Assembly: GCF_001625215.2 (NCBI RefSeq)
Contig: NC_030385.2
Coordinates: forward strand, 36,853,598-36,917,597
Source of the DNA: Daucus carota subsp. sativus
Lineage: Eukaryota > Streptophyta > Magnoliopsida > Apiales > Apiaceae
DNA: 64,000 nt
Direction of reading: 5' to 3'
Position 1 is the stretch's first letter. Each line of letters starts with the position of its first letter. This document shows positions 43,262 through 55,505 of this stretch, piece after piece. A program made the position numbers and the translations under genes. The notes under the pieces are model-generated. The model was not told the DNA's origin. It made no database searches and worked only from the letters and a program-made list of their open reading frames with translations.

Positions 43262-46200
43262 TTAGGCTATTTTGGCTATTCCATCTACAAAATGAGGAAG
43301 ACCCCAGTCAGCTGGTTGAAAATCCAACAGAGACTTCAGAACTTTGTCTGCAGTATTAAGATAAGAGCTATCTAGCCTTGGATCTGGAACCATAACCACA
43401 GACCTGCATTCCATTCACAGCCCTTGAGCATTTTTAAAATATGCAAGCACGTTTATAAATATATATATGCACCAAACAAATCCCAAAGTATGCAGCACCC
43501 TATTCAGTTATTGGTATTATAATGTACTAAATTCCGATAAGCTTTTAGGTTTGCAACTGGTAATATACAGAATATACGGCAACTGTAAGTGATTGATTTA
43601 TAGACCTTGTGGGTTCTCAATCATTAACATTTCCCAAAATTGACATACAGGACAAGCTGAAATTATTCCTCAGCAAATAAAAGCAGAGCCAACTATAGAA
43701 TTATTGGGAGTAGTAGGGGTAGGGGGGTTTTTGTGGCACATTGAACATGCAATACATAGAGTTCGGAACACACTAAATTTAATTGTTTAAAATCACAAGA
43801 CAAGCTGAATATAGAAGAATCTAACCAGAACAATATAGATCAATTGTTAAGCTATAAACTTACATTCCTGCATTCTTGGCTGCAAGGACTCCAAGAGGCG
43901 CATCCTCAAAAACGAGAATTTTTGTTGGATCTGCTGGCCCACCCTGTTGTTTCATATATACCATTATGTCAGCCAAGAAACATGGAATATTCAGGTTCAT
44001 CTGAATCATTATTAACGTGCATGTCTCTGAGATATTAAAATAGTGCATGAGAAGAATCACCTCAAATCTTTTGGCAGCTGTAAGGAAAATATCTGGTGCT
44101 GGTTTGCCTTGTTTAACTTCTAAATCATCACCACTGACAATATGATGCATCAAAGAGAACAGTTCCCGGTGTCTTTGTGTTTTTAATTTAACATGGTGTT
44201 TGCTAGAACTGGAAGACAGAGATTGGATATGTATCCACAGAGATTATAGAAATTTAGTACTTAATCGCTCTAAGGATACAAGGAAATAACTCAAGTGAGA
44301 GAATTTATTATTGTGTAACATACCCTGTCGCCACACATATTGGTACATTGTTTGCACGTAGATGCCTGATCAGACGACTAGCCCCTAACAATAGTAGATA
44401 ATAGAGAAATCAACAAATATACCACTCTTCTGAAACTTAATTGCAAGTCTATTATATCCCTAAAATTCTTTAGAAAAATACATTCTGCAACTGAAATCAA
44501 CATTAAATAGAAAAAAGACTCTAACTGAATCTCCAAAGTCAATACCAAACAACATCCTCTATTAAATCTGGAACACTGTATTTCCTTTCCAATATACACG
44601 GGAAGATAATAAATCCCTATTATATGAAATTTTGGCTAATATTGACAGAAAGTACATATTAAGCATGTCCCTACGGCCGCAGCCAAGTTCCCACATATAG
44701 ATTTTGGGATATGTGGGACAAGCTTGTTGAGCCATTTACTGAATCACATTTTGTAGACTTTTAATTATAATTCAATAGACATGAGAAAAATCTATAACTA
44801 CACAGATACCAGAGCATGTGCAGAACCAGAGAAATTACAGGTGGATCCTTTGAACTAAGCACATAACTAAGTTACTTTTGCATACCCAAAAAATTGTTAC
44901 ATTCAAATATTCAATATGTAGGTCACATGCCTTAGGGTATAAGTAGATTATAGTTGGAAATTTTTTGGAGTATATATAATATTTAATTTCACTGTTTCCT
45001 TTAGTAAAGTTATTAAACTATTAAGGATGATGAATTTCTATGGGTTTTAAGAACAGGAAAGAAAATCATATGTTTGACATATCCAGTTAAAAACTCCCTA
45101 ATCCCGCTGCAGTGTCACAGGAACAGACTGAGAAATAAATAATGAATGCAAACTGATTAAGAGAGGGAAGGCTCCCAAAATATAGATGCTGAGATATTGC
45201 AAATGCAAAATTACATCTAATTAAAGACAAGTAACACCATTCTATATTTTAGTACCAGGCATTAGATCAGTTGTCGGGAACAATTTCCGCAGCGTTTCTT
45301 CTCTTTCGATAAGAAACTCCTCTGCACTGAGGAAGTCACTTATTCCAGTTTCTTCAACAAAGACCCTAGCAGATTCTATAGGTTTCATCCCCATCATTTT
45401 TGCTCTCACAGACCAGTCAAAAGTTTTATTGTATCTAGCTAGTACCATTCCTTGAACTTCATTATAAAATTTCTCCGTGTCTACAACAAATTAATCAGCA
45501 ACTTTTCAGTTCTATTGAATAATAAAGAGTTAAACATGAAACCTATAATATTCTGTGTGACAGATAAGGTTTAAAAACAATAAAAAAGTAAAACAAATTA
45601 GCAAACTCCCAATATCTCACTACTTGTTATGTTTCCATGTCTCACTAAGCAGTATGCGGCAGCCTACATCTTGGTGGCCAGCTAATAATTCATTTGCACA
45701 TATCTAACACAAAGTTTGTTCAAAAATTTTCATTTTAGTCACATCATTCATAGTGAAACTTATTAAGAGTTGGTATAAATTCAAACCTATAACAAATGGC
45801 AGTAGAAAATTTACCAAGTAACAGGCCGTCCATGTCGAATATGACATGAGTGATGGACTGGGTAGCAGAATTATCCGCAATTGTGTTCAATGGCGAAATG
45901 CATCTGGTAGTTTTTTGGTGGTGTGGGTCGCCTATATGGATTTGGCTGCTGACATTGTAAAAGGTGAGGGTTAAAACACAAACAAATATATCTACTGATT
46001 ACTAATACTAATGATGAACTATATATTTCATAGACAATATGTAAAAGTATTATAAACTAAGCTAGTAATTCATTGATAATGCTTTAAGTAAATTTAAAAA
46101 AATACTCTTTTCTATACTTTTACTGGTTTTATAATAAAATGCCTTTCTTTATATAAATGAATCATAAATATATCTGTTTGATACTATTAGTTATAAGGTG

Positions 46201-46770
46201 ACACTAATATAGATTGGAGCATTTAAATCATTGACATAAACCACAAACAATGGATCCATCTTAACGTATACTTTATATTATATAAGAATATATATATTAT
46301 ATATTACAATTGTGATATGATAATAACACGAAGATATAAAAACATTGAGGGACTAAAGTTAAACATGTAAGCTATTACAATCTATATGGGTATTCTAGAC
46401 AGCAGAACACAAGTGGGACAACTACCTAGGAGCATGTATTGATTTTCTCGGGAACCTCAAATTTCGCCAACACCTGTTCACCTGAAAAATACACAAGTAT
46501 TCGCACGTGTGAGATATCAGGTACCCAGTAGGCTACAATAGAGCAAACCAATGAGCTAATATAGAATTCATGCAATCTAGAATGATATCAGATCTTGAAT
46601 ATGAAGTCAAGGACATAATTTTTTATCAATATAAAAGTATATAGATCTCCACCATTTTTTTTTTTTAAGATCAATAGAATATACCAAAGAAATGAATATA
46701 TATTAATTAAAAGCAACCACATAGACCATAATCACCTGATCTTCCCATTGCTTGCAACAGAAATTGTCAT
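43262..46770 (-). CDS. GPP1: (DL)-glycerol-3-phosphatase-like HAD hydrolase, probably plastid-targeted
   Basis: HAD-superfamily phosphatase close to plant GPP enzymes, which dephosphorylate glycerol-3-phosphate to glycerol. Exons, in order of translation: 46736-46770, 46426-46473, 45815-45948, 45256-45480, 44324-44384, 44061-44202, 43864-43943 and 43262-43403. All close in phase to 288 aa. HAD motif I is HVIFDMDGLLLDTE, with nucleophile and acid/base Asp; motif IV region ILVFEDAPLGVLAAKNAGM is present; ARYNKTFDWSVRAKMMGMKP is diagnostic for the family. About 58 residues precede the HAD core; they are rich in Ser, Arg, Lys and His and poor in acids, like a transit peptide. The first two exons are short and carry no conserved sequence, so the start is tentative. 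A donor at about 48235 suggests a distal 5' UTR exon. The gene symbol is by similarity. Confidence 0.85.
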
Positions 46771-46779
46771 TTCCTGACC

Positions 46780-48900
46780 TATAACAGAAAGAATCCTCAT
46801 AGTTCCTCAATCGGCAGACAATGGAATCCTTCAAGCTATGCAGCATTTCTTATCTGTTATTTGTATTCTGGGCTAGCTACAATGTTTAAGCCATTTAAAG
46901 ATAATTTCCGAAGGACTTTGTTTCAATTTAGATATGAAATCGGACACGTTAAATATGATGCTTGAAAGTAGCTTACTACTAAGATTCTCATTCTACAGAA
47001 ACTCAAGTCCTCTAGTTTTCTATCTCTTGACCTAGCATTTTAATTAACATATAAATTCGAATCTTGTACAGGTCTTGAGGATGTTTTAATATTTGCAAAT
47101 TGAAAAGCTTGTGTCTTTGTCTGCATGTCAATGAGGGAAGTTATGCTATTTTTAACATTAGTTGTTCATGGCTAACAAATTTTCGGATTACTAATCTTCA
47201 CTAAGCTAATGCAGTCCGAAATTGGCTTCAGAAGTCACGTTAAGCTAGAAGATTAAACCATGTCTTTTGATGTTTCCAAAATTGTATGGCTCACTTGTAC
47301 ATGATCAATATCATGACAAAGTAAAATAGTTCACAATTCAAATACTGAACCTCATGTATAACATACCCTGTCTGTTCCAATTCCGGTATTAAGTTCAGAA
47401 TTTCAATCTTCTTGGGCTATTAGAAATCTAGAAGACAAATATAACCTTCCAGAAGATATATCAGCTATACATATCATAGAAATATTGAACTACAGAACTC
47501 ACAAAGCAGTATACTATTCATAAAAGGGTAGTTATTCGGCTTGATTTGCATTTAGCGGCGAACTAAGGTTATCTTTGTTTTAGGGAACTAAGTACAGATC
47601 GGATAATCAATATCTCAAAAAAAAATAAAAAAATCTCATATATGTTCCGTAAGTTACTTGGGATTATAGTCCAAAAATTAGAAAGCACAAAAAATGACTT
47701 GTGACACAAAACAAGGAAGTACATCCTACAAAATAGTACTATAAAAGTATTTCATATACTCCTTTTCCCAATTGTAACCAAAACAACATGGGTTTAGACA
47801 ATAAAAACGATTAATAATCGAATGACTAATCGTGTCGGAACTCTAATTAATCAATTAAGATCTCGAAATGCTCTATTAGTTCCCTGGATAATATTACAAT
47901 CCTTGGACTAAAAGCTTTAGACAACATAGCCTGAATGCTAAATCTCTCTAAAGTCTAAAAAGGTCTGAACCAATAAAGTAACAAGTCATACAGAACTCCA
48001 TAACTTGCACATTTACATACACATGTAACAATTGATGCTGCAAGAACACAAGTCATCAGACAACTTAGGACCAAGAATTCAATGTAATCTTCACAGCATA
48101 TACATCAAAAACAGAAATAAAAAAGTGGGTCATGTTATAAAAACACATTCTTATGCACATAAAACATTTAAAGTGTAGAAACCCAACAGCCCATTAATAG
48201 AGCAACAAGAGCAAGAAATGATGTGAGTGAGTACCGTTAATGGACCAAAGTGCAGCCCTGAAGTGTAGATTCATATCTTTATCGTTTATATTTTTTTCCC
48301 GTCCAGATAATCAACAGGCTGCAAATGAACGGCTGAATTAAATTGGAGAAATTTTGTGACAAAATCATTCATGCAAGGTCGAATATAAATATAAAAAGTT
48401 TAAATCACACGTATACATATATTTGATAAATTGGGGAAAAAAATATTTTTATTTAAACTAATCTTTCACGTGTGCTCCTAGCTCATTTTAACAATGTTGA
48501 TAGAAATATGATCTTATTTATAGTAATAACTTAATAACAAGTAGTCTATTTGCCCACAATATTTGGAAATCTTTTCTAAGCTTTTTTCAGAAAGGAAAAA
48601 GAGAATGACTGAAACTACCAACCAAAAAGAGTGAAATATATTATATTTTCATTTTTATTTAATAAATATCGAGTGCACTAATTCTCCACAAATATATATA
48701 ATAAATTCGTGATCAACAAAGTTGGAAAATGTGATTATAATAAATGAGACGTAGATGGTAATTACTACTACAATTTGAAATTAAAATTCGTCATACTATA
48801 ATTTGGAACACATTCTAATTATATTTAAAAAGCAGCAGAGACATTAGTATACAACAATTTACAGCAAGAAGGTTAACTGTGGATTACAAGGAGAAAATAA
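46780..48900. other. Long spacer or 5' UTR intron upstream of the phosphatase gene
   Basis: No coding ORF or repeat recognised in 2.1 kb of AT-rich DNA. The segment around 48235-48320 ends in a donor-like junction on minus (TTAACG then GTACTC) and may be a 5' UTR exon of the phosphatase gene; transcripts would decide. Confidence 0.4.
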
Positions 48901-48927
48901 TATGCCTTACTGGATTAGTTTCGAAAT

Positions 48928-51900
48928 TTATAATTCATCCAAGTTAATCAGGTCACTATTCCTCCAGTACACCTCTGTTGATTCTTTCTGTGAATCTTCT
49001 GTGTGACCATCAAAATCTGTTTCCAAAGCCTTGTCCAATGAATCTGCTAACTTCACTTCCCATAAACCTAGACTACACACTCTTTTATAAGTCTCGTAAT
49101 CTGCAGCTCTTAGGCCTTCCGAGATCAGGTTGCTTAAAGAATCACAGTTATTCCCTCCAGACTCCATTGCCTCCAGAAACTTTGTTGATGAATCAGGCTT
49201 CGAAAATGCAATGACTGCACAACTCTTGTCCAATATCCGAACATCAAACTCGTCTGACAACACTTCAGAAGAAGTCAGAAGTTGGTTTCTCAGCATTTTT
49301 GCTGACGTTCCTAAGGTAAATCCCCATACGAATACTATATTCTCGGTGCTAATTTTCTGTGGATGGTCTGTTGAAAGTCTAACATCCTCCTCCATATGGT
49401 TGTCAGAGCTAGCAGAATATGGGTTGAAGATATTTGCATATCCTTTGAGAGCTGAAGATGAGTGTTTATCGGTTTCTGAACTTATTTTCAGTACAGAGCA
49501 TATCTTGGCAAATAACTGGCTTATCCTGAGAACATCATAGCCATGACTCTTGCTTTCATCAGCCTCAACTGGAATAGACAAATGCAAATTAGGTCAAGAA
49601 TATTTTCAATGCAAGGGATAGCTCGTGCAAATACCCAAGAGTAAACAGGTTGCAACTTCACCTTAGTTTTAGGGATTACTGTAGTGGGTCACTGAAGTAC
49701 CAGTTTTACAAAAGAGAATTTGTTTATTGTGTGAAATAAAATTGCCACAGACAACTTGCCTTTTTGAGGAATTTCCGCATCTATAGGAGCAAAGAAACGT
49801 CGTTTCATATAAGAAGTAGCTGCAGATACACTATTCAGCTTTTTTAAAGGACTAATTTCGTCCATCAGATGACTTATGTCAAGAACATGGGGAACGGCCA
49901 AATGTAGAGACGTCCTGAACTCATCCATTGAAGGAGGGAGTGGACCTAGGAATTTTGAATGAATAATCGTGAAATCTGCAGGAAGCAGGAGCAACAATAT
50001 AAGCTACAAAAGTTAAAACACAGTACAATATGATAGCCAAGGAGAATCTAATACAAAAGAAGTTCTTTTCGCAGCAATGACCATTAAGTGAGTTCTGGGC
50101 AACAAGAGGTTTCTGAGAAGCTGAAATCAAATCGATCACCTCGCGAAAACCACGCACAAGCTTGTTTTGATCCTCTTCCTTGCATTGTTGTTCCTTCTGA
50201 ATCCCCAAGTACAAATTAATAGAGAGTGAAATAAACCACAAGATTATTGTTACTTATTAGCAATTGTTTACTAAGTACCTCAAAGATATCCTTGTCTTCT
50301 TTTGAACTTGTCAAAACAACTTGAACAGCCTGAATCCCACCTCCCTTTGCTCGGATCACCATAGGTACAACATCATCAGCAAACTCCTTTAACACCTATA
50401 TTCCATAAGTAACATTAAACCATATAACTTATTCTCACTAATGAGAGAGAAGAACTTCAATTATCATTTTGGCAATGATATGGCATATACCTCAAGTGCA
50501 AGCTGCACATGCCGCTCGCTGCACACATCTATCCTCAAGCATGGCCTGGATCCATACTCTTCACTTCCAACCATGAGCTTTCTTAGAGATCTAATCAAAG
50601 CATCTGTGCAAGTGACGAGACTAAAACTTAAGAGGGAAACTATGATAACAAAAATTAAAACAACAATCGCTCACCTTCACTTCCTGTTTTTGATTCTTTA
50701 CATGCTTTTAACCAGCTTTTCACCCGAGACTGAATTCTTCCTAAAAACAAAGAATCAGCCACTGAATGAGGCGAAGAAGATTGTTCCAAATTACTAATCA
50801 CTGGATTCCCTCTTCTATTTCTTGCAATCAATTCTTGTGCTCTGGATAAGTATGATATACCTGTCAGAAGGAACAGTGATGGCTCAGAACCTATAACTAC
50901 CCCTACCAGTGTAAAACGTAATATTTAGAGTAAAGTGATAACACAAATGACAGTCGGGTTTATGCAGGAAACTAATGCATGTGATTCGAATCAATTTAAA
51001 GGGGATAGATTGGTTTAAAGCAAATGTCAGGCTGTTTCTAAATTTGAACTAGGCACTATATGGTTGTATATATATAGTCTTAACATCATCATATGTTCCC
51101 CTCTTTAGGTGTGATATATATCTGTGTGCACAATCTACGCAAAATTCACATACTTGGGTGATAGTTTAATGCGAAGAACACAGCAACACCTGTTTATGTT
51201 TGCGATGTCAGCTTATAGTGAGAGCATAAAGAAACAACCATCATCTGTGCGACTGTGACATCATATCTTCCATAACACAATGTCCAAGTTTCAGTCAAGA
51301 TACACATAACACCCTAAAGCAAGCTTTTATCAACACAAATCTTCGATGTATGGATTTCTACTAGTACTTAGCAAGAAGAGGGATGTGACACATTAAACTT
51401 GACAGATTCCTTCTTTTCTTATTTCAATATGTATGTATTTAATCTTATATCCATATCTAGATAGATCTAGGGATGATAATGGTGGTCTGACAGCAGAGTT
51501 GATAAAATAGGTGACGTCAGACATGGCACTAAGAGAAACAGTTTTATCTGTTGTTTCAACAAAAAAAAATATCCTGTAATTTGGCCAGATTGGATGTTGC
51601 AAACAAACACTATTAAGTCACACATTACCGTCTAATCCTAGATAAACACAGTGTGTAGCTTTTTTCTTCCCTAAGCCGATGATTCCTTCTAAATGTTAGC
51701 TACGGAAGAAGTCTAGGAATCCTGCATATCAATCTCTTTTCATCTTTTTTTTCCTCCAGAAAACCATTTTACTTTTTTCTCCCTTTTTGGAACTCGAACT
51801 AAGTTCAGTACTTTTTTATTTTTTATTTGGTTTCGTCCCTCCCTCTAGAACTCAAATGGAGCCTGGGGAATATGCTACTAGTTGAACTCTACTTGAGCAT

Positions 51901-53725
51901 ATGAATCACTCACTGGAACAATGTATAACACTTCTGGTCATTGATCAATAATCCCTGACATAAACCATCCATGTGGAGAATTTTATTTGTGGCTTAATGA
52001 ACATTCTTAATAATTTATATGCACATTTCAACCTCAACAACTTCTTTTACAGTATTTGGAAGAAGAGAGATAGGGATAAAGAGGAGGTTTATAGTATTGT
52101 TTATTAAATTTAACTTTTTACCTAAGATACCCTATGTGAGAGTTTGATTTTTATCTACAAACCTAGAGGCTCAATGCTAACAAAAGCTTTTAAAGGTTCG
52201 GTATGTATTTGGATCGAGTGAAGATTTGAAACATCAGTTGGCTTATTTTCCATACGGGCAATACTCATTTCAATTATGCTTCTGACCCTTTAAAATTGCC
52301 TCATGTCATTAATCTAAGTGTAATTCTAGAATAGCGCTACTCCGTGTGATGATTCCGGGTCATTTTGGCAAAATACTAACCATCTTCAGTATGTGACATC
52401 TTGAGTTTAGTAATAATACTGGATTTCCATATATTTTCTTTGTAAGCAAAAAATTTACTTCCTTCCACAATTTAATCACGATCGTGAAACTATTACCCCC
52501 ATCTTCAGTATGTGACTACCAGAGTTGGTATAACATTGGACTTCCATCTATATTTTCTTTGTGAGCAATGAGTTCACCTTTTGTGAAATCATACTCCAAT
52601 ACAAATTTTAACTTCAGAAAAAGAGTAATACATAACCAATAAGTTCGCTTCCTTTCAAAATTCAATCAAGATCATGAAACTAGATTATTATACACCTTTT
52701 AATTAATGTAATTCACCAAAAAATAAAATACAAGAAATGTAAACAACATAACCAAAGATACAACTCACGGAAGGACTTACCATCATTTATGCAGGCATTA
52801 AAATCAAACCCTTCATTAGCCATGGAGGTCAGATATGAAGATTGGCACATAAAACTGTAACAAGGCATTCCTAGTTTCAAACCATCCCGAGGAAACAAAT
52901 GAAAGTTATAACTGCACCAGTAGTAAAAGGAAACAGTCACCCATCAAAATGCCAAACAACAAAGTATTTCCCTCTTCAGTTACTTGGCTATCTCATTTAT
53001 AGAATTTTTAAATTTTTCTTATTCCTCATACAAAATATTAACCTAAAAACTTCACTCACGTACACCTCCACGTCATTTAAAATTTAAACTTTCAAAGTCA
53101 CAACATTATACATTTTAATGGGACAAAAATAATACATATACAGCCATATCCATAGTCGTCAGCCTGCAAACTCGAAAAACCACTCGTATATACATCCACA
53201 AACATGATCATCGAATGAGAAACATAATTTACACAAAAATTCACCAAACCACAAACAAAATTCACTTCAAGACAAAATTCACCAACAATAAAACTACGGA
53301 ACAAAATTCACTAAAATCAGGCAGAATACAGTTTTAGGCTAAACAGTCTGTATTCGAAGACAACGGACTCACGGATACGCAATGAGCTTGGAATCCCTAA
53401 TAGAGAAAGGGCAAACAGCAAACTGAAAAAGCTGAAACCTTTCAGCAGCATACTTAGCTTTCAAATAAGCTGTCTGGGCTGTGTCTATAGGCAATGTTCG
53501 GTGCCACGGCGCTGAGTGCGAGCCAGTTTTCTTTAAAGACACGGCTATATAATCAGATTTCAAGATTTGATCTTTTATATTTTCGAGGGTCTCTGAAAAA
53601 TTGGATTTTGAGACTTGTTTGACACACCATTTTGGATTATGGGTCGGGTTTGATGTGGGTTTTGTGTGTGTGTTGGTGGTGATGAAGCGCCGTTGCAACA
53701 ACCATGGCGGCCGACGACTGGACAT
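48928..53725 (-). CDS. PARN-like poly(A)-specific ribonuclease homologue, motif I degenerate
   Basis: Homologue of plant PARN/AHG2 and its PARN-like relatives, DEDD-family deadenylases; AHG2 acts on mitochondrial poly(A). Exons, in order: 53373-53725, 52781-52911, 50675-50860, 50491-50603, 50279-50395, 50082-50196, 49760-49975 and 48928-49568, giving 623 aa in phase. The start MSSRRPPWLLQRRFITTNTH is Arg-rich and acid-free, like a mitochondrial presequence. The CAF1 fold is visible in SNFSETLENIKDQILKSDYI, LFQFAVCPFSI, MANEGFDFNACINDG and FTIIHSKFLGPLPP. Motif I reads IAVSLKKTG where active enzymes have (A)IDxE, so both acidic residues are lost. Asp remains in the LND-FTIIHSKF and HGYDV motifs. 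One intron has a GC donor (AG|GCAAGT at 49759). Deadenylase activity is doubtful. Confidence 0.88.
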
Positions 53726-53869
53726 TTCTTGGGTGGTCTGCTGCTGTTTGGTTGGGGTTTAACATTCGGGTTTTCCATTTTTTTATTGAGGGACTGGACT
53801 TTTATTTTATTTATTTTCATGTTTAGGCCCGGGCTTTCTCATATTTTTTTTCATTTAAGCAAGATATAA

Positions 53870-54320
53870 AATTTGTTTTTACGTTTTATCTCATCTATTT
53901 TCTATCACCAAATTAGTGTATATCATAATTAATGACTGAAAACACACTAATTATTTTCAAACATAATTAGATAGTTCAATGATAGTTTTATCCCCATGTA
54001 TTAGAATATGTACGATGGACACAATCTAAATAAAAAAAAGAATTACTTGTAAAAGAAAATTCATTTCTAAAGGTAAGTATTTCAATAATTTTATTTTTTG
54101 AAAACGGAGTTTATACGACACATACATTTAATTTTCAAAAGAACTTGAATTAAATATTATTTTGATGAATCATATTTAAGTATGTGTTAATTTAAGATAT
54201 ATATTTAAGAGTTTAAACTTAAATGAGTTTAGATACTTGTATATTTTTGTTTTTATAAATCATTTAAGATATAAGTATATATTTTGGTGAATCATATTTA
54301 AGAAAATGATATGACAAATG
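53870..54320. other. Spacer between PARN-like gene and hAT MITE
   Basis: AT-rich upstream region of the PARN-like gene. No gene seen. Confidence 0.45.
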
Positions 54321-54331
54321 ATTGTTATTAA

Positions 54332-55194
54332 TAGGGGTGAGCAAAATCGAACCGAACCGTACAAATTCGTTTCGGTTTGGTTTGGAATTTTTGCAAAACT
54401 CCGGTTAGTTCGGTTTTCGGTTATAACCGAACTAAAAATTCGGTTCGGTCCGGTTCTGAAAAACAAAACTTCAGTTTAACCGAAATAACCGAAGTTTTAT
54501 ATATATATATTTTTTTAAATTATATTTAATATAAATAATATTCATATACATTAGTACATTACAAATAATTTATGGTCTGAACTCTTATGACCTAATCGGC
54601 TAATCAAATACAACCCCTATCTCTATCTATCTGCTATTAGAAACCGCCTCCCATCTATATATCTGCTATCTCTATAAATAATTTTCTGTAATTGAATTTC
54701 TGTCACTCTGTGATTGAGTGCTTTGATTGAATTTGATCAGACCCTGTTAGTTACAGGCTCACAGCTCAAGTGTCAACAGCAGGTAATTGAGTGTTGTGTA
54801 CTGTTTCGCGTCCATTCTGGAACCAGGAACCATTCTGGAATTTAGTCAGTTAATGCTTTTATTTTAAGTAAAGAAATTTGGCCTAATTGATGCGGCTACT
54901 ATCTTGTTGTTTATAAATTGTGGTCAGTTGGTATATATAGTGCTACTATTCTATTCATTTATATGCAACAAGCTTATCCAGTGAGAAATTGAATCTGATC
55001 TGGTAGCAGGCTAGCAGCATTGAACAAACTTCGGTTTTTTTTTTAACCGAACAAACCGAAGTTTTTCGGTTCGGTTCGGTTCGGTTAGAAACATAAATTC
55101 GGTTCGGTTCGGTTTTCAGAAAAATGAAACTTCAGTTTTCGGTTATTTCGGTTCGGTTCGGTTTCTGACTGAACCGACCGTTTGCTCAGCCCTA
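54332..55194. mobile_element. hAT-type non-autonomous element with GGTTCGGTT repeats
   Basis: 863 bp with TIRs TAGGGGTGAGCAAA and TTTGCTCAGCCCTA, flanked by the exact 8-bp TSD GTTATTAA (54324-54331 and 55195-55202). Both subterminal regions are dense in CGGTTCGGTT and its complement, the type of subterminal repeat bound by hAT transposases. The centre has no ORF. Confidence 0.92.
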
Positions 55195-55505
55195 GTTATT
55201 AACGATATTTATATGATAAATATTTAATATTAATCTCTTTCTACCGTGAATAGATTGCTGCAAAAGAACAACTGTTAGATGAGTTTAATATTCTCCGCGC
55301 ATGCAAAGAAGATCTTATACAGACCTGAAGGGAAAACTGAACAAGCCATTATTATGTACATTATCATAGTAGTACTCCTGAGTAAATTTAAATTATATAA
55401 ACAAATCTTTTTTTATTTGAAGATTATATATAAACAAATCTTATTTAGCAGGGAGGCAATTTCTGTCACACAATCCATTAGTAAACTACTCATTACAACA
55501 GACTT

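Noticed and set aside
46780-48900. Possible extra gene in the 2.1-kb spacer
   Set aside because: No frame longer than chance and no recognisable peptide on either strand; at most a 5' UTR exon.
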